Shown here: piece after piece, positions 7,638 through 16,500 of the stretch
How positions within the stretch are numbered: the stretch's first letter is position 1
Layout of the letters: each line of letters starts with the position of its first letter
Source: Treponema sp.
GTDB taxonomy: Bacteria; Spirochaetota; Spirochaetia; Treponematales; Breznakiellaceae
DNA: 64,000 bases
Assembly: GCA_009781635.1 (NCBI GenBank)
Contig: WQXU01000012.1
Coordinates: forward strand, 31,809-95,808
Direction of reading: 5' to 3'
The notes under the pieces: model-generated
What the model saw: only the letters and a program-made list of their open reading frames with translations
Databases searched by the model: none
What the model was told of the DNA's origin: nothing
Position numbers and translations under genes: made by a program

Positions 7638-9188
7638 CTACATTAACGGCGCAAAAACACGCAGCACATCCTGCGTTATCTTTTGGAAGGCGTTGCGGGC
7701 GCAGTCTTTAAGGGTTATTTCCTGCGAAGAGGGTATTGTGCGGATAAAATCATCTTTTATTGAAGCTATTGTCTTGCTTGCATATATAAGCACGCCGCAT
7801 TCAAAGTGAAGGTACAAACTGCGGAAATCCAGATTTGTTGTGCCGACTGTCGCTATTGTATCATCAGAGATAAATGTTTTTCCGTGGTTAAAACCGGAAG
7901 TGTACTCATAGACTTTTACGCCCGCCTGAATCAGCCTGCGGTAATAGGAACGCGATGTAATTGCAACAATCCATTTATCCCAGCGGTGAGGCGTCATAAT
8001 CCGCACGTCAACGCCGCTTTTTGCAGCCAGTGTCAATGCAGATAACAGATTGTCGTCTACTATTAAGTACGGAGTATTTATAAATACATATTTTTTTGCC
8101 CGGCTGATAATCTGGATGTATACATGTTCTCCGACATTTTCTTTATCTATAGGGCTGTCTGCATACGGCTGTACAAAGCCCGCTTCAGGGACGGTCTTTT
8201 CTGTGTTATCAGCATGCGGGTAAAATGAAGCATAATCATCTTTCTTTTTAAAACCCAAATTCCACATCTGCAGAAAAATTAATGTTAAAGACCATGCTCC
8301 GTCTCCTTCAAGCATTATCGCTGAATCTTTCCAGTGCCCGAAACGTTCTACGGCGTTTATATACTCATCCCCGATATTCAGGCCGCCTGTAAATGCAGTT
8401 TTCCCGTCAATCGAAACAATCTTGCGGTGATCGCGGTTATTCTGCAATGAGGAAACAATCGGCCTGAACCTGTTAAAAACAAAACTCTTAATTCCTTTTT
8501 CTGTCAGGGTTTTCTGGAAATTCTGAGGCAATGTTAAGAAACAGCCCATGTCATCGTACATTATGCGCACATCAAGTCCCTGGGCTGCTTTTCTTTCCAG
8601 TATTGTCAGTATAGAACTGAGCATAAGCCCTTCTTTTATAATGAAAAACTCAAGGAATATATATGTTTTTGCTTTTTCAAGTTCTTCAAGCAGCCTGTAA
8701 AAAAAAGATTCACCGGAAGGAAAATATTTCTGCTTTGTATTTCCATAAACAGGGAAGCCCGCATACTCCTGCAGATAATGCGCATGCGTTTTAAATTCGG
8801 GATGAGTTTCGACTAACTCATTAAGACGGTTTCCCGGAAGATAAAAAGCCTCCTTGCTGTCGTTGATATTTTTGTGAAGAGCTCTCCTTAGTTTTTTCGG
8901 ATTGGACAAATAATACAGCATTATATAAAGAATCCCTCCGAAAAAAGGGAATATAAGAATTGTAAAAATCCAGGTTATTTTAAAACCTGCTTTTTCATGT
9001 TTGTTGATAATAAATATACAGACAATAATGCTTAGAACAACGAGGATCCAGTATGAATATTCAAGATAAAATCCTGTTCCTGCTATCAGGGAAAAAAACA
9101 GGGCAATCTGGGCAAGAAGAGAAACAATTACAAAAACTCTTCTTCTAAAGATGTACTTTAGCCTGTCATACCATCTTTTCTTGATCAT
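7638..9188 (-). CDS. cls: Cardiolipin synthase (phospholipase D family)
   Basis: This 516-residue protein has two N-terminal membrane segments (about residues 18-62 and 70-93), then two phospholipase D domains with HKD motifs at His254 (HRKIVSIDGK) and His435 (HGKTFISDD). This layout is that of bacterial cardiolipin synthases, which join two phosphatidylglycerols at the membrane. FGGILYIM between the membrane segments and the first domain is also typical. Length is normal. It converges with the hydrolase gene (5-nt gap). Confidence 0.92.
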   Translation of the reverse strand: MIKKRWYDRLKYIFRRRVFVIVSLLAQIALFFSLIAGTGFYLEYSYWILVVLSIIVCIFIINKHEKAGFKITWIFTILIFPFFGGILYIMLYYLSNPKKLRRALHKNINDSKEAFYLPGNRLNELVETHPEFKTHAHYLQEYAGFPVYGNTKQKYFPSGESFFYRLLEELEKAKTYIFLEFFIIKEGLMLSSILTILERKAAQGLDVRIMYDDMGCFLTLPQNFQKTLTEKGIKSFVFNRFRPIVSSLQNNRDHRKIVSIDGKTAFTGGLNIGDEYINAVERFGHWKDSAIMLEGDGAWSLTLIFLQMWNLGFKKKDDYASFYPHADNTEKTVPEAGFVQPYADSPIDKENVGEHVYIQIISRAKKYVFINTPYLIVDDNLLSALTLAAKSGVDVRIMTPHRWDKWIVAITSRSYYRRLIQAGVKVYEYTSGFNHGKTFISDDTIATVGTTNLDFRSLYLHFECGVLIYASKTIASIKDDFIRTIPSSQEITLKDCARNAFQKITQDVLRVFAPLM

Positions 9189-9198
9189 TTGTACTATA

Positions 9199-9227
9199 AA
9201 TATATAAAGGATTCGGAGAATCTACAA
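9199..9227 (-). promoter_or_regulatory. Promoter of cls
   Basis: On the minus strand TTGTAG (9222-9227), 17 bp, TATATT (9199-9204), then 10 nt to the ATG at 9188. The leader would be only a few bases. Confidence 0.5.
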
Positions 9228-9254
9228 GGTAATTAGTATCTGTTCAAAAAGCCC

Positions 9255-9944
9255 TTATACAGGCCAAATACCTGCGCCTTGCCGCAAAACATCGATTTCA
9301 TCTGAACACATATCCAGAATTGTAGAAAAAATTCTCTCCCTTTCTTCTCCGCTGTCAAGGATTAAATCAAGTCCTTCAATTTCTTCAAGTTCCCATCCGC
9401 TTTCAAAAAGCTCATCTTCCGGGATGGGAGGAAGCTCAAACTTTTTTCCGTCATGCTCGCCTGCATCTGAATGGCTGAGGGGTTCCCATTCTGCATGTAT
9501 GGAAGTCATGCTTCTTTTGGCTGTTATGGAATAAAGCGGATGGTTTAAGGTTTCTACAAGCTGTACAGGAACTGGATAGTCAGGGATGCGTACTCCAAGT
9601 TCCCGCCTTTTTATATCAAGGAATTTTTCGGTTCCCGACAGGGTTTTTAGGATGAACACATAGGGCCCGGGACACAGGCGGTTTATCAATCTGAAACGGG
9701 TATTATCCAGGCTGCATACTTCCCCGAATTGCGAGATTTTTGAACAAAGCAGGGTAAAATGCCTTTCATCTCTTTCGCCTGAAAGCTTTCTTAGTTTCTT
9801 TATCGCATCACGCGACTTAATGGAACAAACGATGCTCCAGCTTGTATCTGTAGGCAGCGCAACAAGCGCTCCGTCTTCCAGCATCCGCGCCGCGCGCTTT
9901 AACACTCTGTCATCAATATTTGACGGAACAATATACTCAATCAT
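9255..9944 (-). CDS. Sua5/YciO/YrdC family protein
   Basis: This 229-residue protein contains the YrdC fold: ALVALPTDTSW near the N-terminus, KLRKLSGERDERHFTLLC, LCPGPYVFIL and LGVRIPDYPV. Family members bind threonine, bicarbonate and ATP to make threonylcarbamoyl-AMP for tRNA t6A, but YciO-type paralogues resemble them and are less well defined. It starts MIEYIVPSNID and lacks the extra Sua5 C-terminal domain; the acidic tail (about residues 180-229) is unusual. The hypothetical gene upstream on the same strand is 61 nt away. The family call is secure; whether it is the t6A enzyme or a YciO paralogue is open. Confidence 0.8.
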   Translation of the reverse strand: MIEYIVPSNIDDRVLKRAARMLEDGALVALPTDTSWSIVCSIKSRDAIKKLRKLSGERDERHFTLLCSKISQFGEVCSLDNTRFRLINRLCPGPYVFILKTLSGTEKFLDIKRRELGVRIPDYPVPVQLVETLNHPLYSITAKRSMTSIHAEWEPLSHSDAGEHDGKKFELPPIPEDELFESGWELEEIEGLDLILDSGEERERIFSTILDMCSDEIDVLRQGAGIWPV

Positions 9945-10005
9945 AAGGAAATTCTCTTTTAATTTTCAGGCTGGAGTTGCGGATTTTGGCCATATGAACT
10001 ATATA

Positions 10006-10467
10006 TTAGGGCACCCATAATAATTTATCCGGAGCTGATTCCTTTAGATAAATATTTTCGTAGCGCCCGGAGTGTTCTGTACTTGTATCTTCCGGAAAAT
10101 AATTCTGCATGAAAAACCAGAGAACATCACTCATTATATTTGCAGAATCTGTCGGAGCGTAGCGGTACCAGATTTCCTTTTCTTCCAGAATTTTTTTTGT
10201 TTTTTCGTTATTTTTACATAATTCCGGATCTGTAATCCGCCGGATTTCGCTTCTTAGTCCGCCGTAAATTGTCTTCCCTACAACAAACAGCCGCAGGCGG
10301 TTGCTTTCATCCATCCAGTAGATTTCAAAAATCCCCGCAAGAGCCGGAACCTTGGTGATAATATCATACCGGTCCGCTTTAGAAAGCGCAGACCATTGAA
10401 CAAAATAATAAATGTCTCCCTGTTTTTCCGTTGCTTTTATACCGCAGTTCATGACTAACTCTACCAT
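10006..10467 (-). CDS. Hypothetical protein, 153 residues
   Basis: I do not recognise this family. The protein is soluble, with mixed charged and aromatic composition, including GDIYYFVQWSALSKADRYD, LRLFVVGKTIYGG and a C-terminal segment DVLWFFMQNYFPED. There is no signal peptide or membrane segment. It is read divergently from the sigma factor gene, and its promoter region carries two AATTAC boxes of the same type as the palindromes in front of the sigma factor, so the two may be co-regulated. A promoter with normal spacing ends 6 nt before its start. Confidence 0.7.
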   Translation of the reverse strand: MVELVMNCGIKATEKQGDIYYFVQWSALSKADRYDIITKVPALAGIFEIYWMDESNRLRLFVVGKTIYGGLRSEIRRITDPELCKNNEKTKKILEEKEIWYRYAPTDSANIMSDVLWFFMQNYFPEDTSTEHSGRYENIYLKESAPDKLLWVP

Positions 10468-10473
10468 AAAGAA

Positions 10474-10502
10474 ATTACAATTACTATGAGTTTTCCTGTA
10501 AA
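10474..10502 (-). promoter_or_regulatory. Promoter of the 153-residue hypothetical gene, predicted leaderless
   Basis: On the minus strand TTTACA (10497-10502), 17 bp, TGTAAT (10474-10479), then 6 nt and the ATG at 10467. Two tandem AATTAC boxes at 10473-10478 and 10479-10484 overlap the -10 region. Confidence 0.65.
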
Positions 10503-10597
10503 AAACGGCTGCTCAAAAGAGATTCTTGTATATAAATAATAATCATTGTATGAAAAACAATACAGTTTAGGGTGATAAATATTCTTATCACTCTTGT

Positions 10598-10657
10598 GTA
10601 ATTCGCTGTAATTCCTTATCCAGTAAGGAGTTACATGTAATTGTCATCTGGAATTAC
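10598..10657. promoter_or_regulatory. Palindrome cluster upstream of the sigma-54 promoter (candidate activator/enhancer sites)
   Basis: Five GTAATT-type boxes lie within 60 bp. GTAATTCCTTA (10608-10618) and TAAGGAGTTAC (10624-10634) form an inverted repeat matching at 10 of 11 positions. TTACATGTAA (10631-10640) is a perfect palindrome. GTAATT (10637-10642) and AATTAC (10652-10657) form another inverted pair. The cluster ends a few bases upstream of the -24 element, a little closer than usual for sigma-54 enhancer-binding proteins but consistent with one. Confidence 0.6.
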
Positions 10658-10661
10658 AAAC

Positions 10662-10680
10662 TTGGCACACATCTTGCTAT
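10662..10680 (+). promoter_or_regulatory. Sigma-54 (RpoN) promoter of the sigma factor gene
   Basis: TTGGCACACATCTTGCTAT contains TGGCAC (10663-10668), then A, CATC and TTGCT (10674-10678). It matches the sigma-54 consensus TGGCAC-R-N4-TTGCW at every fixed position, with GG and GC exactly 10 bp apart. The expected start of transcription is near 10689, giving a leader of about 43 nt that contains a GGGAGGGG ribosome binding site before the ATG at 10732. Confidence 0.88.
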
Positions 10681-10731
10681 GTAATAAACAACATTTCCAG
10701 GTATGTTAACACTGGATGGGGAGGGGATTAT

Positions 10732-11583
10732 ATGCAAAAGAAGACAACAAGATCAAATGACAACCTGCTTGAAACATATTTCCGGCAGATTAAAGTATTT
10801 CCTCTCTTGTCATTTGAAGAAGAGCTGGAATTGTCAAAAAAAGCGCAGGCAGGAGATAACGATGCGCTTCATAAACTTGTAAACTCTAATTTGCGGCTCG
10901 TTGTTAAAATAGCAGGGTTATTTGAAGTCCCCGGTATTCCGCTTCTGGATATGATTCAGGAAGGAAATATCGGTTTGATTCATGCCGCCAAAAAATATGA
11001 TTACCGCAAGAATGTGCGTTTTTGTACTTACGCAAGCTGGTGGATAAGGCAGTTTATCAGCAGGTTTATTGCTAACAGGCGGCGGCTTGTCCGTCTGCCT
11101 CAGCGTAAGGAAGAAACCCTGCGCAGAATACAGTATACGTATCATGTGCTTTGCCAGAGCCTTATGCATCAGCCGAAGAATTCCGATATTGCAAAAGAAC
11201 TTGGTATTCCTGTAAAGGATGTTGATTCATTTGTAAGTATAGCGGCTGAGTCCATTTCTTATGATTATAATAATGCAGATGATGAGAGTGTGAGCGCTGT
11301 CGATATCCACGAGGATTATACTTATTGCCCGGAACGGAGCCTGCTGAAAAAAGCATCCAGCGACGGGACAATGAGACTGTTGGATAAATTAAAGGACAGG
11401 GAAAAGAGAATCTTAAGTTACCGTTATCAGCTAAATGGCTGTGAGCCACACACCTTAAGAGAAATCGGAGACAAGCTTGATATTTCACCGGAGACTGTCC
11501 GTCAGATTGAGCAGAAGGCATTAAGAAAAATTCGCAATCATGTAAAGGAACTGCGTGAGCTCATGTATGTAGAAGCCATCTAG
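10732..11583 (+). CDS. Alternative RNA polymerase sigma factor, sigma-70 family (RpoD/RpoS-like)
   Basis: This 283-residue sigma factor lacks the long region 1.1 of housekeeping RpoD. Region 1.2 is at LETYFRQIKVFPLLS, region 2 at NLRLVVKIAGLF through YASWWIRQFI, region 3 around residues 130-180, and region 4 with a helix-turn-helix at TLREIGDKLDISPETVRQIEQKALRKIR. It should direct RNA polymerase to a specialised promoter set. It is preceded by a perfect sigma-54 promoter and a palindrome cluster, an arrangement like the Borrelia RpoN-RpoS cascade, though orthology to RpoS is not shown. Its TAG stop codon lies at the edge of an IS630-like terminal repeat. Family certain; group assignment inferred. 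Confidence 0.9.
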   Translation: MQKKTTRSNDNLLETYFRQIKVFPLLSFEEELELSKKAQAGDNDALHKLVNSNLRLVVKIAGLFEVPGIPLLDMIQEGNIGLIHAAKKYDYRKNVRFCTYASWWIRQFISRFIANRRRLVRLPQRKEETLRRIQYTYHVLCQSLMHQPKNSDIAKELGIPVKDVDSFVSIAAESISYDYNNADDESVSAVDIHEDYTYCPERSLLKKASSDGTMRLLDKLKDREKRILSYRYQLNGCEPHTLREIGDKLDISPETVRQIEQKALRKIRNHVKELRELMYVEAI

Positions 11584-11597
11584 TGTCCTGTATTATT
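11580..11597. repeat. Solo IS630-like terminal repeat at the sigma factor stop codon
   Basis: C-TA-G followed by TGTCCTGTATTATT matches the left terminal repeat of the 51.1 kb MITE at 14 of 15 positions. The stop codon TAG (11581-11583) consists of the TA duplication plus the first repeat base. No matching right end is visible downstream, so this is a solo or decayed end. Confidence 0.6.
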
Positions 11598-11652
11598 CGG
11601 ATAACAGATAATATTTCGGTTTTGGCTACTCCCAAAATTTGGTAATAAACTC

Positions 11653-11658
11653 TATAAT
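11653..11658 (+). promoter_or_regulatory. -10 box of the RNase II/R gene, predicted leaderless
   Basis: TATAAT ends 6 nt before the ATG at 11665. No convincing -35 box at normal spacing and no ribosome binding site are seen. Confidence 0.45.
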
Positions 11659-11664
11659 TATCTG

Positions 11665-13572
11665 ATGATAATGGAGAATTCTCTTGTTGTTTATAAAAAT
11701 AAACCGGCAATTGTAAAAGAAAAGGCAGACGGGAAGTTTTCTATTCTTCTGCAGGATGGAACGCAGATAAAAGTAAGAGACAAGGATATTGAGCTGATTC
11801 ATCCCGGCCTTGTTAAAGACTTTAAATCCATAATTGACAATGAACTTTCTGTATCTGCAATCCGCGAAGCATGGGAATTACTTTCAGAAGAGAGTACTCC
11901 AATGTCTTTAAAGGATTTATCCTTATTTATATTTAATCAGTTCACACCGGCTTCGGCTTATACAGTTTATTCTTTGCTTCGTGACGGGCTCTATTTTTCC
12001 GGCGCCATTTCAAAAATTATTCCGCGCAGTAAAGCTGAAACAACTGCAGAAGAGGCAAAGAGAGAAACGCTGCAGCGTGAAACAGGCGAGAGAACGCGCT
12101 TTCTTGAGTATTTAAAAACATGTTTGAAAAATACGGGAAGCTCAATAACAGTGCAGATTTCTTCTGAGGATGCGCGGTTCATGCAGGATATAGAAGCGCT
12201 GGCTTACGGTAAATCAGCAAAGAGCCGCACCATGAAAGACCTTGGGCTTGGCGAAACTCCGGAAGATGCGCACTTATTGCTTTTAAAATCCGGTTTCTGG
12301 ACAGGGATGATTAATCCTCATCCCGGGCGTTTTGGCCTTTCGCTGTCCGGTGCAGACATTTGTCCTTCAGCTCCGCCTTTGGAAGAAAAGCGGCAGGATC
12401 TTTGCCATCTTCCTGCATTTGCAATTGACAGTCCGTGGAGCAATGATCCTGATGATGCCATATCAATTGAAACTGCAGATTCGCAAATGTCATCAGTGCT
12501 TTATGTTCATATAGCGGACCCTGCTTCTTCAATCGTTTTTGACAGCCCTGCGGAAAAAGAAGCCCGTGATCGCGGCGCTACCTTATACCTCCCCGAAGGC
12601 GCTGTCCGGATGTTAGCTGACGATGTCCTGCCTTTGTACGCGCTGGGGCTCAGTGAAAAATCATTTGCGCTTACTTTTAAAATGACAATTGATGAAAGCG
12701 GCGCAGTTACCGGGACTGAAATTTTTCCTTCCATAATAAAAGTGCGCCGCATAACTTATGAAAATGCAGACATGGAAATGGAAAACGGAAATGACGGCGC
12801 TGTGCTGCACTCCCTGTATGATCTATCGCAGAAAATTAATAAAAGACGCGCCGCTCAGGGAGCGGTAAATATTGAGCTTCCCGATGTTCATATTACTGTT
12901 GAAAACGAATGTGTAAAAATAGAACCTGTTATGGAATGGCGCTCTGCTCTGATTGTAAAGGAATGCATGATAGCGGCGAATGAAGGCGCGGGAACATGGG
13001 CCGCTCAAAGAGGACTTGCCTTTCCATATATCAGCCAGGAAGCGGAACTGCCCAATGATCACATGAAACTTGCAAGAGCCGGCATGGCAGGAGCTATACA
13101 ACTGCGCAAATGCATGAGGCCTCGTATTCTTTCTGTAAAACCGGGCCGTCATCAGGGGCTTGCCCTTGATACATATACGCAGGTAACAAGTCCCCTGCGC
13201 CGTTACACTGATTTACTTGCGCACATTCAGATACGCGCATTTTTACGCGGCGAAAAACCTCTTGGCGCAGATGATGTTTCGGCGCGTCTTGGTTTCAGTG
13301 AAGCCGCCGCAGCCGCCGTTGTTCAGGCTGAACGCGCCTCGGAAAATCACTGGAAAATGGTTTACCTGTCCGGTAAAAAAGATTCACTGTGGGATGCGAC
13401 AGTGCTTGAAAACAAAGGCAGCCGCTGGGCGGTTATGATTCCCTTGCTTGCCATGGAAACCCAGGTTGCCCTGCAGCGCAGTGTTTCACCTAACGACAGC
13501 ATCAAACTGGTTTTAAAATCCGTTAATATTGCAAAGGGTGAAGCAGTATTTGTTTCAGCTACCAGAGAATGA
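11665..13572 (+). CDS. RNase II/RNase R family 3'-5' exoribonuclease
   Basis: This 635-residue protein has an RNB catalytic domain beginning near residue 250, with the acidic site DSPWSNDPDDAISIE and the following HIADPASS, and the late RNB motif TYTQVTSPLRRYTDLLAH. Such enzymes degrade RNA processively from the 3' end. N-terminal residues 1-60 look like a small nucleic-acid-binding beta domain (MENSLVVYKNKPAIVKEKADGKF). The S1 region at the C-terminus is short. A second ATG lies at 11671. Its 3' end overlaps the convergent lhr gene by 14 nt. Confidence 0.88.
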   Translation: MIMENSLVVYKNKPAIVKEKADGKFSILLQDGTQIKVRDKDIELIHPGLVKDFKSIIDNELSVSAIREAWELLSEESTPMSLKDLSLFIFNQFTPASAYTVYSLLRDGLYFSGAISKIIPRSKAETTAEEAKRETLQRETGERTRFLEYLKTCLKNTGSSITVQISSEDARFMQDIEALAYGKSAKSRTMKDLGLGETPEDAHLLLLKSGFWTGMINPHPGRFGLSLSGADICPSAPPLEEKRQDLCHLPAFAIDSPWSNDPDDAISIETADSQMSSVLYVHIADPASSIVFDSPAEKEARDRGATLYLPEGAVRMLADDVLPLYALGLSEKSFALTFKMTIDESGAVTGTEIFPSIIKVRRITYENADMEMENGNDGAVLHSLYDLSQKINKRRAAQGAVNIELPDVHITVENECVKIEPVMEWRSALIVKECMIAANEGAGTWAAQRGLAFPYISQEAELPNDHMKLARAGMAGAIQLRKCMRPRILSVKPGRHQGLALDTYTQVTSPLRRYTDLLAHIQIRAFLRGEKPLGADDVSARLGFSEAAAAAVVQAERASENHWKMVYLSGKKDSLWDATVLENKGSRWAVMIPLLAMETQVALQRSVSPNDSIKLVLKSVNIAKGEAVFVSATRE

Positions 13573-16500
13573 GCTTTCCACGGTCGCTTTCAAACCCCTG
13601 CTCCTTAAAGACATCCGCATAACTGCTCTGTGACGCTTCCTTCCTGTTGATCTTTTCTACAATAATTTTTTTCTCCTGCTGCACGGCCCTTGTACGGGGT
13701 ACTTTAAACAGTGTTATTAATTTTGCAATATCAGGATCATCGGCTTTAATGAAAATCTCAAGTTCTTTGCCGTTCTTTGCGGAAATTGCGATAAGAGATG
13801 CATCCCTGTAATAAAGCCTGTTGTTTACGCTCCTTGCGCATAAGCGGTAGCTAAGTCCTTCTATTTCTAGTCCTGCGGGGCTTGCAGGATCTGATGCATT
13901 CATCCAGTAGATGTCTTTGTAGTTTTCCGCCTGTTCAAGTTCTGCGGCAATTGACACCGGTGCAAATTGCAGTGAATTAATGCCTGCAAAAAACCGTCCT
14001 GTAACAAGCTCACCTGCAAGTTCCAAGCGCCGCATGACAGGTAACAGTTTTGACCAGGAAAAAACAGAATCCTCATTTGCAAGCAGGGGACGGCAGAGTA
14101 TTCCAAAGCGATCCAGAAGGAGACGGACACGATCGCGTTTAATGGCATCTTCTTCGATTGGATCCGCTGCGTCCTGCCCGTCCATGAGAATGGAAAACCA
14201 GTTTCCATGTACAGGCGCTCCGCTTTTCCAGCGGTTTTTTAAGGCGCTTGGAATACGCCCATGGCGTCCGAGGGGACGATGATCGCCTGCAGCCTGCGGA
14301 ATTTCAATTTCTTTTGGAACAAATCCATATTCTATTCCCCTTCTTACAGGTTCTAAAGAATCCGCTGTAAGTTTTCCATGCCAGACTTCGTTCCAAAGAG
14401 CTTCGGCGCAGGAGCGGCTGTCCGATTTAAACTCTTCTTTTATCTCCCAGAAATCGCGCGGACGGTAAAAGAATGTTGAGGATGCAAGCTGCGCCATTTT
14501 ATTCTGCGTGTCAGAAGGGCTGTCTTTTTTTATTGCGCCAAAATGGTTTTCTTCTTTTTGAGTTTCGAATATCAAGTCCAGATCTTCCGGACGGCAAAAG
14601 CCAATCCTCTCTTTCCCTGCGCCGTACCATATAAGCTGGCCGTCTTTTATTTCACGGTTTATATTTTCAGGTGTGTATGACTGGTTTCTTGCGCAGAGGA
14701 TTTCACTTTCCCATATTTTTACAGGCGCCGTCCATGCATACAGGCTCTTTCTGAAAGCAGCCGTATCGTTTCCGAATCCCTGGCGAAGGGCAATGAAGGG
14801 AACAATTAAAGAAGCAGGGCGTTCTTTTATAACAGGCCGTTCTTTTTTACGCGAGAGACGCAAAAGCATTTCCAGGTTTTCACGATCGCAGACATAAAGA
14901 TTGTTTTCAACTTCAACATCGCGCAGCGCTTCTTCAACTTCAACCAGGGCATCCAGAGCATCTTCTGTTTCGGCGGAAGAAGTTCCGAAAACAGCGCATA
15001 TCCTTTCCATGGAAACAGGCCCTTCGTACCGAAGCCACTGGCCAAGCGCATTAAGAGGCTCGTTAATCCATATTTCTTCCCATTCGCGGTGAATAACCGA
15101 GGCTATACAAGCGCCTTTTCGCATAACAGTTTTGATTTTATTCTTGTCAATATTTTCGATTATTTCTTTTGGCATTAGCGCGCAGAGCGTTTCCCATTCA
15201 TCTGCGGGGATTGCAATGCGTTCCTTTACCCATTCGTTCAGGGAGAGAGCGTCATCCGGCGCATAGCCCTGTATTTCCCTGCGCAGTCTGGAAACAAAAC
15301 TGTCAACTGCCGCTGTTTTTAAAACAGGACGCAGGCTGGCATTACTTATTGCATCTTCTATTGCCCTGTCAGAAAGAGTTGCAGATTTTGATGCTGCAAG
15401 ATCGCTTCGCTCATCATATTCATACATGAAAGCGTTGGTTTCCTGCCTGACAATATCCCTGGAAAAAGGGCTTGGATTGTTTGTATGAAAAAATGACAAG
15501 TTAATGCCGCCGCTGTTTATAGAAGAAATTAATTCGCGGAAACCGTTCATGTCGAAGGTATCGACAAGGCAGCTTCGCCAGCTTTCGGCGGTTACAGGAA
15601 AACCGTCCTCTTCCGCAACTGCGTCAAACAGACGCTTCGCTCTCTGGCGCATTATCCAAAGCGGCGTACGTTTGCCGAACGGCGCCTTGGGAAGTAATAG
15701 ACTGCGTTCGGCGGCCTCACGGAAATTTGCGCCGAAGACCCCTGAGCTTTCAAGGCGGTTTCTGAACAGGCGTTCTGCGCGGATAAGTCCTCCCTTTTCT
15801 GCGCGTTCAAGATTTAATAAAGAGGCGCGGAAAAGATCTTCCATGCTGACGGCTCCCGCTTCTTCCAGGCCGGGGCGGGGTATTAAAAAGAGTATGTTAT
15901 CATCACTGGAGAAACATGCTACGCGCAATTTAACATATTCTTCAAGTTCCATGCTTAGGGCAAGCGAAAGGGGAAAGTTTACCTGTCCGCCGCGGAAGCT
16001 ATGAAAAACAACAGAGCAGAAATCTCTGTTTAATTCATTGCCCTTTATAATTTCCAATATGATGTTTTTACTGTCAGGAAGAGGCAGCTTGTTTTGCGCA
16101 AAATGCTGCAAATCAAGAAATTCTTTAAGAGAATTGCGCGCCTCTTGTGAAAGACAGTCAGGAACATCAGATGTTCTGTTGTACTCATCAAGAAGAGAGA
16201 GCAGCCTTTGCGTGAGATTTATACTGCGGTAAAGCGCCTCTCCCTTCCAGAAAGGAATATAATCCGCTCTTTTGTCCATCGGAATAACTTCTACAGATTC
16301 GCTGCTGATGCTTGCAATCCTCCAGCCGCGCGCGCCGAAATCGAAACAGTCTCCGATAGCGCGCTCCCACACAAACTCTTCGTCAAGTTCGCCGATTTTT
16401 GTTCCATCGGCAAGTCTTAAGGAATAAAGCCCGCGGTTTGCGATCACGCCTCCCGATGAATAGAGCAGGGTAGTGGTTCCGTCAAGAATGCCTATTGTAC

